Positions 44,301 to 51,614 of a stretch of DNA of 64,000 nucleotides are shown piece after piece (positions within the stretch are counted from its first letter, which is position 1; every line of letters begins with the position of its first letter). The translations under genes and the position numbers were made by a program. Source of the stretch: JBGTSJ01 sp041940305 (GTDB lineage Bacteria; Planctomycetota; Planctomycetia; Planctomycetales; Planctomycetaceae); contig JBGTSJ010000010.1 of assembly GCA_041940305.1 (NCBI GenBank), positions 124,001 through 188,000 of the forward strand, read 5' to 3'. The notes under the pieces were generated by a model that was given only the letters and a program-made list of their open reading frames with translations, was not told the origin of the DNA and did not search any database.

Positions 44301-45074
44301 CGCCAGTTCCGCCGACTGTCGCTCGTGGTCCCCTGCCCGTTGCGTGGCCGTCGCCAGGTCGGCCGAATAGCGGCGATACTCATCGGCCGCCAGGCCCGTC
44401 CACAGTTCGCGCAGCTCGGTGGACAGTTCCCGGTAACGGGCCGCCTTCGATGCCTGGTTCCGAGTCGCGTTCAACTGCGTCTCGACTTCGTCGACGATGT
44501 CCTTCAGCCGCGCCAGGTTCTGGGCGACCCGCTCCAGCTTGCGCTCGGCGTCAACGCGCCGGTTCTTGAAGCGGCTGATGCCGGCCGCCTCTTCGAACAC
44601 GACCCGCCGCGTCGTCGGGTTCGCCTGCAGAATCTGGTCGACGCGCCCCTGCTCAATGATGCTGTAGGCGCTCGTGCCGGCCCCGGTCCCCAGCAGCGCG
44701 TCCTTGACGTCCTTGAGGCGCACGACCGCCCCGTTCAGCAGGTATTCGGACTCCCCGCTGCGGTACAGCCTGCGGCCGACGCGCACGTCGTCCGCATCCA
44801 CCTGCAGCAGCCGCGACCGGTTATCGAATGTCAGCGTCGCTTCGGCGTAGCCGCTCGGCTTGCGGCTGGCGGAACCATTGAAGATGACGTCCGACATCTC
44901 CTTGCCGCGCAGACTTTTGGCGCTCTGGTCGCCGAGGATCCACTTGATGGCGTCGACGACGTTGCTCTTCCCGCTTCCGTTCGGTCCCACGACGCAGGTG
45001 ATCCCCTGCACGAAGTCGAACGCCGTGCGATCGGCAAAGCTCTTGAAGCCGAAGAGTTCGAGCTGCGTGAGCAT
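41358..45074 (-). CDS. smc: Chromosome segregation protein SMC
   Basis: SMC forms the ring ATPase that compacts and segregates chromosomes. The 1238 residues show the Walker A GPNGSGKSNVVDAIKWIL near residue 32, a long coiled-coil arm, a hinge (about residues 515-690, with VALGGRAQLIVTRDLAAL), the second coiled-coil arm and the signature LSGGEKTLTAVALLFAMF near residue 1133. Walker B CILDEVDAALDEANV follows. It is a little longer than the usual 1170-1190. Partners ScpA and ScpB are not adjacent. The Ala/Glu/Arg-rich arms explain the many long shadow frames on the plus strand. Confidence 0.97.
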   Translation of the reverse strand: MLTQLELFGFKSFADRTAFDFVQGITCVVGPNGSGKSNVVDAIKWILGDQSAKSLRGKEMSDVIFNGSASRKPSGYAEATLTFDNRSRLLQVDADDVRVGRRLYRSGESEYLLNGAVVRLKDVKDALLGTGAGTSAYSIIEQGRVDQILQANPTTRRVVFEEAAGISRFKNRRVDAERKLERVAQNLARLKDIVDEVETQLNATRNQASKAARYRELSTELRELWTGLAADEYRRYSADLATATQRAGDHERQSAELAEQIAALESARSEIEGALTSVDDRLQGVQREASGTREAIAAGESTIRHQTGRHRELDLDIADLRRERQQLSQRARSVVTELSDTAERISRFEATLAEHETALAARDAVVGELEGQAALAREHLASRRGERDQIAAERNEQGNRIALLTSQRAAAEETLASAAEACAQLAESVAAATAARNAAQEIASVEERAHAELLADVDRLQGERVRLLDEQGHSEKSLAAMREQRVAWDARIHVLENLEQRQEGLGIGVREILKRASTIDGAPWNSIVGCVGDLLQVPLDHAALVEVALGGRAQLIVTRDLAALSDYINSGAGLIQGRVGFLAAPANDAQRANVGASPDLAQEPGVIARADWLADEPPELKGLAAALLSGTWVVESLADAHRLAPHHAGLRWVTLQGELLDADGVLYAGTVPHEISVVSRKSELRRLRADLQQLDEEIAEQFAELTSLGRNLTDVDGTLADAELRLRQAGERLSASRSNLTSEERELKRLLNAREHAETEQTQLRERHGQLAAELAETEVRREELRVELEDHHVAITATEAELREIEQSLDQVREEHKRQQLELATHAERAAGLRDVQSRLERDQQQQEEQLRQAGQRLSTLLGTRRDIELQVLNTQARIAELCGQAEREDAERLQLEEDRAALRTQRAALHREEDALHRRRRSIADALHECELQVRECTHQRDALALRIEEEFQVRLSDLAESGVSALERFSHTAIDPDATSDAELEDGDAGTAPAHPGAVAEMPDADTLRAQLEEEVQKLRRKIKALGNVNTDALANLDELETRYTRLSTQFLDLSEAKTALEEIIRRINAESRRMFVETFETIREHFRELFRRLFGGGEADIVLEDPNDVLDCGIDILARPPGKELRNLSLLSGGEKTLTAVALLFAMFKSKPSPYCILDEVDAALDEANVERYATILNDFTEMTQFVVITHRKRTMTVADAVYGVTMEQAGVSKRMSVRFEDVSENGEIRTRAA

Positions 45075-45147
45075 AAGCGATCGTCAACCGTCAGGACTGC
45101 AGCGACAGCGAAGTGGCACGTCGTCCGGTCACGTGGGACGAACGGAA

Positions 45148-45321
45148 GGAACCGCGAAAGAGGCGAAATGGGCGAAAACTTCGTGAAGGGCAGGCGATAT
45201 GAACTAGCTCGAATCCGCGGCGCACGCGAGTGATCTGATTTACCTGCCGGACGAGCCGGCAGGGGTCGCTCCGACGTGCGACACGACCTCTTTTCGCTTT
45301 TTTCGCGCCTTTCGCGGTTCC
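45148..45321. repeat. Inverted-repeat element C, copy 2 (about 174 bp)
   Basis: The left arm (45148-45178) is GGAACCGCGAAAGAGGCGAA then ATGGGCGAAAA. The right arm (45291-45321) on the minus strand is GGAACCGCGAAAGGCGCGAA then AAAAGCGAAAA. The arms enclose about 112 bp that also hold a small perfect hairpin (CCTGCCGG, ACGAG, CCGGCAGG at 45243-45263). It fills the spacer between smc and the FlgI-like gene. Size and arm type match element C copy 1 at 7334-7500. Confidence 0.65.
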
Positions 45322-45329
45322 CTCTTTCT

Positions 45330-47162
45330 CTATTGCACAGTGAAACCCACAGGATTCGTGGCGTCGGTATTGAGCGTGGTCTGTTCCGCGGCTGCGTCGG
45401 CGGGCTCAGCGGCGAACTCCTCCATCGGGTTTGATTCGGCCGCTTCATCCGGCTTGTCCGGCATTCCGCCGAACAGGTTGGGAGCGAAGATTCCGCCGCC
45501 GACCGGCGCCTGCGACGGCGCCGCATCCGGATTGTTTCCGCGGGGCCGCGTGTAGACCCGTCCCGCCTGAGGCAGGGCGTCGATGCCGATGGACGCCGTC
45601 AGGTTGTGCTGCTGATCCGCTTCCACCAGCAGTTGCACGATGTCGGGATACGTCGCCTGCTGGCGGGCCAGTTCGCGAATCACCTCGGCCACGCGCGCCG
45701 GCACCTGCGTGCGCACGACGTCTCCTCCCGTCACAAATCGGCTGATGGTCACCGTCGGACGCCCGGGGTCGGATTTGATGAGGAATCGCCGGCCCGCCGA
45801 CGCCACCATCGGCGTCTGGAATTCCTGATGCGCGCCGAAGATCGTGATCTCCGCCTTCTGCCGCTGGGTCACATGCACCATCGCCGGCCCGCGACTGTTC
45901 ACCACGCGCAGAATGAAGTTCTGATCGGCTTCCTCGGCCGCAATCGCCGGGTCGCCGGAGTCGATGTTGGAGAGGGCCCGCACGGCGCCGTAGCGCGTCT
46001 CGAGGCTCTCGTGATCCAGCAGTTGATGAAGTTGATTGGCGGCTTCGCCCGTGTGCAACGCGGCCAGTCCGGCCAGCGCGAACACGCGGAACGCCGGTTC
46101 CTTGTCGGCCGCTTCCCGCAATGCCGGCGCCGCTTCGGACTGCCCGAGATACGCCAGCGCCTGCGCCGCGTGGAAGCGCACCTCCAGCACGTCCGATTCC
46201 AGTCCCCGCTTCAGGATCGGGATCGCTTCCGTGCCTATCGCCTCCAGCTCCAGGGCCGCCTTCTCCGCGGTCGGTCCGACGAGCAGGTCCTCCTGCAGTT
46301 GCTGCATTCGCAGATGCCGCTCGACGTTCGTGTCACGCAGCAGGATGTGCCGGATGCACTGCAGGTACCTGGGATAGTTGTCCCGGTAACGGCTGTGGAC
46401 GACGAGTTCGATCCGCGAGTCGGTCTTGGCCTCCGCCAGCGGCCGCTTGATACCGTACTGGTCGTAGTCGTGGAATCGCTGACCGATCCGGTTCGCGATC
46501 CGCTGCGACATGCGCACGCTCCGGTAATCCGGCCGCAGGTAGATGGACAGGTTGCGATCGTCCCCGACATACGTGGCCCCGGCCGGGATTGTTCCGCGGC
46601 GGACGCCGTTGCGATCCTCTCCGTGTGTCAGAACCGCCCCGCGCCCAATCGCCAGGCGGTGGCCCTTGATGCTGCCGCGCCCGGCCACGTACGCGTGCTC
46701 GGTCAGTTCGCACTCCAGCAGCATGCCCCCTTTCAGACTGGTGGCTTCGCTCCCGTCCGGCAGGTACACCTCGACGTCGAACGACTCGGACTTCTTGATC
46801 AGCGGCGGAAGATAGGCCCGCACCAGCACCAGCGTCGTCGAGGGATCGCGGAGGATCTGGTTGGGATCCGGGATGTTTCGCTTCCGCATTTCGTCGAGCA
46901 GATTTGTGCGGTACACCGACGCCGCCGGGTCGTCCCCCGTGCCGTTCAGGTTCGTCACCAGCCCAACGCCGTCGAGGATGATCATGTTCAGGCCGGACAC
47001 CTGGACATAGTCCCCGACCAGGGCCGAGTGGTCCTTTTCCCCGCGCAGTGCTTCGTCGGCGTTCTCCCGGGCTTCCTCTTCCGGGCTTTGCAGCCGCAGG
47101 TCGAAATCCTGGCAGCCGGCCAGCAGCAGGGCGGACAGGGCAATAAGGGGGAGCGTTTTCAT
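45330..47162 (-). CDS. FlgI-like lipoprotein with HEAT repeats
   Basis: From the ATG at 47162 the 610-residue product has a lipobox (MKTLPLIALSALLLAGC). It then has a P-ring FlgI-like region: VSGLNMIILDGVGLVTNLNG and TGDD, VLVRAYLPPLIKKSESFDVE, and GMLLECELTEHAYVAGRGSI up to about residue 290. HEAT repeats follow (about 310-430, e.g. LESDVLEVRFHAAQALAYLG), then a unique region with repeats of IFGAHQEFQ-type strands and a low-complexity tail. FlgI itself builds the flagellar P-ring. The fused form and the lack of flagellar neighbours suggest a cell-envelope protein of related fold. Function is inference. Confidence 0.75.
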   Translation of the reverse strand: MKTLPLIALSALLLAGCQDFDLRLQSPEEEARENADEALRGEKDHSALVGDYVQVSGLNMIILDGVGLVTNLNGTGDDPAASVYRTNLLDEMRKRNIPDPNQILRDPSTTLVLVRAYLPPLIKKSESFDVEVYLPDGSEATSLKGGMLLECELTEHAYVAGRGSIKGHRLAIGRGAVLTHGEDRNGVRRGTIPAGATYVGDDRNLSIYLRPDYRSVRMSQRIANRIGQRFHDYDQYGIKRPLAEAKTDSRIELVVHSRYRDNYPRYLQCIRHILLRDTNVERHLRMQQLQEDLLVGPTAEKAALELEAIGTEAIPILKRGLESDVLEVRFHAAQALAYLGQSEAAPALREAADKEPAFRVFALAGLAALHTGEAANQLHQLLDHESLETRYGAVRALSNIDSGDPAIAAEEADQNFILRVVNSRGPAMVHVTQRQKAEITIFGAHQEFQTPMVASAGRRFLIKSDPGRPTVTISRFVTGGDVVRTQVPARVAEVIRELARQQATYPDIVQLLVEADQQHNLTASIGIDALPQAGRVYTRPRGNNPDAAPSQAPVGGGIFAPNLFGGMPDKPDEAAESNPMEEFAAEPADAAAEQTTLNTDATNPVGFTVQ

Positions 47163-47513
47163 GAGCGGCGTCCAGTCCATGACGTCATCCGCCGCGGCCG
47201 GAAAGACGGCCGCCGAGCGCGCATCGTGCGACTCAAAGCGGAATCATCGGGAAACAGGAGAGGGGGCGTGGAACATAGCGCCGCCCGACGGCGGGGGTCA
47301 ATGTCGCTCGTGCGACGGCGGCGGGAGAGCGGTGTTCATGGTGTTTCAGCGGCAGTTTTGGCCGCGGGCGGACCGATCCCCCGCCAAAACCGCGCCGGCG
47401 GAATCGGCGCCTTTTCCGTACTCGAATTGAACTCCCGAGAGCCCGATTCCGTCTAAGAGGGGGGATCGGCCATGCGTCAGAGCGGTACACTGCGGCCGCA
47501 GTGGGGAACCGGA
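47163..47513. other. Divergent spacer before the ECF sigma gene
   Basis: About 350 bp lie between the divergent FlgI-like and ECF genes. Apart from the candidate ECF promoter at 47429-47456, I see GC-rich sequence with no gene or terminator. An ATG at 47472 in phase with the sigma gene could extend its N-terminus. Confidence 0.5.
47429..47456 (+). promoter_or_regulatory. Candidate ECF-type promoter
   Basis: GAACTC (47429-47434) and TCTAA (47452-47456) are separated by 17 bases and resemble the GAACTT-N16/17-TCTAA form used by RpoE-type ECF sigma factors. It stands upstream of the ECF gene itself, so autoregulation is plausible. This is a motif match only. Confidence 0.35.
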
Positions 47514-48038
47514 ATGAGCGAAAACGGGCAGGCGACGCGCCTGGGTTGGGTCAGTGCGGCCCTCGACCGGTACGAGGGACGCTTGTTGCGGTACGCGCAC
47601 CGCATCACGGGCGACGAGGAGCGGGCCCGCGACGTCGTCCAGGACACCTTTCTCAAGCTCTGCAAAGAAGATCCGTCAGAACTCAACGGCCGCCTGGCGC
47701 AGTGGCTGTACACCGTCTGCCGCAATCGGGCCCTCGATGTCCGCCGCAAGGAGTCGCGGGCCACCATCCTGTCCGACGAAATGCCCGGTCCCACCGGGCA
47801 TCGCGAACGCAACCCCCTCGACACCGCCGAACAGAGCGACACACTCCGGCTGATCCTCTCGGAAATCGATGAATTGACTCCCAATCAGCAGGAATGCATC
47901 CGCTTGAAGTTTCAGCATGGCCTCAGCTATCGCGAGATCAGCTCCGTCACCGGCCTCACATCCACCAATGTCGGTTTTCTGATTCACATCGGCCTCAAAC
48001 GGGTCCGCGAACGCATCCATCGTCGAATCCCCGACTAA
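47514..48038 (+). CDS. ECF sigma factor (sigma70 family)
   Basis: The 174-residue product (188 if the ATG at 47472 is used) has region 2 with YEGRLLRYAHRITGDEERAR and DVVQDTFLKL plus LAQWLYTVCRNRALDVRR. It then has region 4 with LTPNQQECIRLKFQHGLSYR and EISSVTGLTSTNVGFLIHIG, a helix-turn-helix. I chose 47514 because GGGGAACC precedes it. The gene is followed after 132 bases by an anti-sigma-like/vWA protein on the same strand, so this is a sigma/anti-sigma pair. The signal is unknown. Confidence 0.9.
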   Translation: MSENGQATRLGWVSAALDRYEGRLLRYAHRITGDEERARDVVQDTFLKLCKEDPSELNGRLAQWLYTVCRNRALDVRRKESRATILSDEMPGPTGHRERNPLDTAEQSDTLRLILSEIDELTPNQQECIRLKFQHGLSYREISSVTGLTSTNVGFLIHIGLKRVRERIHRRIPD

Positions 48039-48170
48039 GAAGCGGCCCCCCCGCCCGTCATCACCGTGCACGAAGCGTCAAACCGAACTGAACCGGCGGA
48101 GTTTCCATCACCCGGGGTTGTGTCATACTGAAGCTGGTCGCCCACAGCGGGCGCAGAAGTGAGGTGTCCG

Positions 48171-51100
48171 ATGTCCGACTCGACGCGGACGAACGACGAA
48201 TCCGACATCACCGCTTACGTGCTCGGCGAACTGGAGCCCGCCGACCGCGAAGCGTTCGAACGCCTGCTGGCCGGCGACGCCCGCCTGCAGCGCGAAGCGG
48301 ACGTGCTGCGCGATGTCGCCTCGCTGGTCTTTCTGGCGCTGCAGTCGGAGCCCAACGTCCGCCTCACCGCCGCACAGCGCGAACGGGTTCGCACCGCGGC
48401 CGCGACGCTGCAGGATGCCTCTCAGTCGCGGACGACGCTCCCCACCGTCGCGCGCCCGTCGCCGAAGAATCGCCGCTGGGCCGCGCGAGGCATCGTCGTT
48501 TTGGCCACTCTGGTCATGTTCGCCACCGGGCTGCTGCTGACGACGACGGTGACTCCCGAGCCGGAGATTCTCGCGGAGACCCCGGTTCACTCCTACAACT
48601 TCTGGCGCGTCACTCCGCTGGACTCCAACGCCGTCCCCCTCACGAACGGCCGCACCGCGCTCTCCGCCGAGCAGCTGCAACTCGCCTTCCAGATGGAAGG
48701 GAACGTGCCGACGCATTGGGTGTCGTTTGATGCCAGCCGCGGACTGAACTACGTCGAAGTCCCCTACGGCGACCGCATCGAAAAGCTGTACGTGACGGAG
48801 GCGATGGGCTGGGGCGCATCGACGGCGGCTGCTCGGACCGATTTGTGGGAACGCCGCGAGCTGGATCGGCTGTCGGACTTCGAGGCGGATACGAAGTGGT
48901 CCGACGACGCGCTCAACGGCGTCGAATCGGACGACTTCGCTGCTTCCGCTGACGTCCCCCTGATGGAGCTGCCGACCACCGACCCGGCTCCCGCCGCCGT
49001 GTCGGGGGAGGCCGAGATCGAACGGCTGGAACAGCTCCACCTGTACTACGACCGCTATGGAGACACGGTCGATGAGAGCCGCGCCCGCCGCATGAATTCC
49101 CTCAGTTCGTCGGCAGCCGGCGGCTATGGAGCCAATCCGGCCGGAATGGCTCCCGCCATCGTCAATGAGCCTTACGGCCAGCCGATCGATGGACTGTTGC
49201 CCGAGCAGCAGAATGGACAGTCCCGCCCCGGCGCGTCCAATCGCTCGACCTCCAACTATGCAACGCCCCCGGCGCCCGAAGCATCCCGGCGGGGTGGCGT
49301 CGACTTTGACGCCGACGGGGACGGCGTCGTGGACATGTCCAACGGCACGCTCCTGCTTCGGTCGCGCACCGAAGAACTGTCGAAGTTCCGCTTCACCCAG
49401 GAACAGCAGGGCGTAATGGCCGGCTCGGCCATCGAATCCGCGGAACGCAAGTATCTTGCCGACGAGCCCCAGCCGGACTCCTCCGGCCTCGGGGGGAGTG
49501 CCGTTCCGTCCATGTTGGGTGTGCAAACGGAGAGTGACTCGGAACAGGTCCTGAGCGAAACGGAGCACATCGTCGCCGAGACCGTCCGGCAACTGAACGA
49601 CTTTACCCTCGATGAACGACTGGCCCGCGAGCCCCAATCCGGGTTCGCGATCCAGAATGAGTGGTACGCGCCCGTACTCGAAAACTCCTTCGTTTCGCCG
49701 CTCGATGAGCCCGTCTCCACGTTCTCGACCGACGTGGATACCGCCGCCTTCACCAACGTCCGGCGGTTTATCGACGCCGGCCTCTGGCCCCCCGCCGACG
49801 CCGTCCGCGTCGAGGAGCTGGTGAACTACTTCGAGTATTCGCTCCCGCCTCCCGCAGACGATCATCCGATCGCCGTCGCGGCCGAAGCCGCTGCCTGTCC
49901 GTGGAAGCCCGAACATCGCCTGGCCCGCGTCACGCTCCAGGCCCGCGACATCGACGCCGAGCGCCGCCCCCCGACGACCCTCGTGTTCCTGACCGACGTC
50001 TCCGGCTCCATGCGGGACGACAACAAGCTCCCGCTCGTGCAGCAGTCTCTCAAGCTCCTTACCGAGCGGCTCACCGAGAACGACCGCGTCGCCCTCGTCA
50101 CTTACGCCGATGAAGCGCAGTTGCAGCTGGACAGCACCCCCGGCGATCGACACACTGAAATCATCGCCGCCATCGACGCGCTCCAGGCCGACGGCTCCAC
50201 CAACGGCGCCGGCGGACTCACGCTCGCCTACGACGTCGCCCGCCGCCACTTTGTGGACCATGGCGCCAACCGCGTCATCCTCTGCTCCGACGGCGACTTC
50301 AACGTCGGCATCAGCAGCGACGACGAACTCGTGCAGCTCATCGAAGAGCAGCGCCGCTCCGGCGTGTTCCTCAGCGTCTTCGGGTTCGGCACCGGCAACC
50401 TCAAGGACGCGAAGCTCGAAGCGCTCGCCGATCACGGCAACGGGCACTACGGCTACGTCGACACCCTCGACGAGGCCCGCCGCGTGTTCGTCGAGCAGAT
50501 CACCGGCACCCTCTACACCGTCGCCAAGGACGTAAAGCTGCAGATCGACTTCAATCCGCTCAAGGTCGCCGCTTACCGCCTCATCGGCTACGAGAACCGC
50601 GCCCTCGCCGCGGCCGACTTCGACGTCGACACGGTCGATGCCGGCGACATGGGGGCCGGCCAGTCCGCCACCGCGCTGTATGAACTCACGCTCCGTTCCG
50701 ACTCCAACGCCGAAGAAGCCGCCGTCCTCGGCAAGTCCCTCGAACAGCGCTCCGCCCGGTTCGGTCTCGCCCAGGAACAGCAGGTCGCCGTGCGCATTGA
50801 CCGCAACAAGCTCACCATCGACGGCCAGGTTATCACCGAAGACGCCAGGCAGAACATCGGCCGCACGGTCGAAGCCCTGTACGACGCCCCGCAGCAGCAG
50901 GCGCGGTACCTGGTCGAGAACCGTCTCAGCGTCGTCAACCGGTCGGCCCAGACGGACAGCGCGGTGCCGCTCGACGACCTGCTGACGATCCGCGTCCGCT
51001 ACAAGCGCCCGGCTGCCGACGAAAGCCGCCTGCTGCAAGTTCCTCTCGTGGATGCCGGCGTGCAGCAGGTCCCTTCCGACGACTTCGCCTGGTCCAGCGC

Positions 51101-51518
51101 CGTCGCGTCGTTCGCCCTGCTGCTCCGCCAGTCCCCGTACCGCGGCCTTGCCACGTTCGACGCCGTCATCGAGACCGCATCCGCCGCAAAGGGTGACGAC
51201 CCGACCGGCCGCCGTCGGGAATTCATCGACATGGCCCAGCGGGCCCGCGCCATCTGGGAAGCTGCCCATGGCGAATCGCCGCCGACGCCGATCGAGCTCA
51301 CTTCCACCGACGCCCGCACCAAAGCGACAGTAGGCGGCCAGTACGACGTGCTGCTCGACAAGCTCGCCGCGCCGGAAGACCTCAGCGCCTATGGCCCTTT
51401 CTACCAATACGGCTGGTGGACCGGCTCACAGTACCGCGATCACAAAGGCCTCCCCCCCGGGTACTGGGTCTACGTCTACCCTGACTGGTACATCTGGCAG
51501 GAACGCACAACGCCCTGA
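48171..51518 (+). CDS. Anti-sigma-like/von Willebrand A fusion protein
   Basis: The 1115-residue product (start 48171, after GAGGTG) begins with an anti-sigma-like cytoplasmic domain (ITAYVLGELEPADREAFERL and LAGDARLQREA), but the usual zinc-binding Cys-His residues are absent. One membrane helix follows (about 105-127). The periplasmic part is a long low-complexity and beta region, with a DADGDGVVD calcium-type loop near residue 380. Then comes a vWA domain with an intact metal-ion site (FLTDVSGSMRDDN near residue 610, later SDGDFNVG) and a DUF3520-like C-terminus to about 1110. It probably anchors the neighbouring sigma factor and senses an outside ligand; that is inference from order and architecture. 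Confidence 0.87.
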   Translation: MSDSTRTNDESDITAYVLGELEPADREAFERLLAGDARLQREADVLRDVASLVFLALQSEPNVRLTAAQRERVRTAAATLQDASQSRTTLPTVARPSPKNRRWAARGIVVLATLVMFATGLLLTTTVTPEPEILAETPVHSYNFWRVTPLDSNAVPLTNGRTALSAEQLQLAFQMEGNVPTHWVSFDASRGLNYVEVPYGDRIEKLYVTEAMGWGASTAAARTDLWERRELDRLSDFEADTKWSDDALNGVESDDFAASADVPLMELPTTDPAPAAVSGEAEIERLEQLHLYYDRYGDTVDESRARRMNSLSSSAAGGYGANPAGMAPAIVNEPYGQPIDGLLPEQQNGQSRPGASNRSTSNYATPPAPEASRRGGVDFDADGDGVVDMSNGTLLLRSRTEELSKFRFTQEQQGVMAGSAIESAERKYLADEPQPDSSGLGGSAVPSMLGVQTESDSEQVLSETEHIVAETVRQLNDFTLDERLAREPQSGFAIQNEWYAPVLENSFVSPLDEPVSTFSTDVDTAAFTNVRRFIDAGLWPPADAVRVEELVNYFEYSLPPPADDHPIAVAAEAAACPWKPEHRLARVTLQARDIDAERRPPTTLVFLTDVSGSMRDDNKLPLVQQSLKLLTERLTENDRVALVTYADEAQLQLDSTPGDRHTEIIAAIDALQADGSTNGAGGLTLAYDVARRHFVDHGANRVILCSDGDFNVGISSDDELVQLIEEQRRSGVFLSVFGFGTGNLKDAKLEALADHGNGHYGYVDTLDEARRVFVEQITGTLYTVAKDVKLQIDFNPLKVAAYRLIGYENRALAAADFDVDTVDAGDMGAGQSATALYELTLRSDSNAEEAAVLGKSLEQRSARFGLAQEQQVAVRIDRNKLTIDGQVITEDARQNIGRTVEALYDAPQQQARYLVENRLSVVNRSAQTDSAVPLDDLLTIRVRYKRPAADESRLLQVPLVDAGVQQVPSDDFAWSSAVASFALLLRQSPYRGLATFDAVIETASAAKGDDPTGRRREFIDMAQRARAIWEAAHGESPPTPIELTSTDARTKATVGGQYDVLLDKLAAPEDLSAYGPFYQYGWWTGSQYRDHKGLPPGYWVYVYPDWYIWQERTTP

Positions 51519-51525
51519 TGCGGTT

Positions 51526-51609
51526 CGTTGGAGTCCAGCCTTCAGGCTGCCCGGAGGTCCGCCCAGACGACAACTCTGTTCGCAACAGGCTGAAGCCTGT
51601 GCTCCAACT
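51526..51609. repeat. Inverted-repeat element D between convergent genes
   Basis: GTTGGAGTCCAGCCTTCAGG (51527-51546) and CAACAGGCTGAAGCCTGTG then CTCCAAC (51583-51608) are inverted copies of one word with GTTGGAG and CAG(G/C)CTTCAG(G/C)CTG. They fill the gap between the convergent vWA and cyclase genes. A bidirectional terminator role fits, though there are no T-runs. Confidence 0.65.
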
Positions 51610-51614
51610 CCGGC

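Noticed and set aside
43452..45233. 593-codon plus-strand frame over smc
   Set aside because: It is a shadow of the SMC coiled coil. No motif, no ribosome site, and smc is complete and certain.
45606..47456. 616-codon plus-strand frame over the FlgI-like lipoprotein gene
   Set aside because: It is antisense to a gene with a lipobox and HEAT repeats. The product is rich in Arg, His and Gln and has no recognisable domain.
48123..51407. 1094-codon open frame antisense to the vWA fusion gene
   Set aside because: It mirrors a gene with clear anti-sigma, membrane and vWA motifs. Its product is Gly-, Val- and Arg-rich without domain features, as expected from GC-rich codon bias on the opposite strand.
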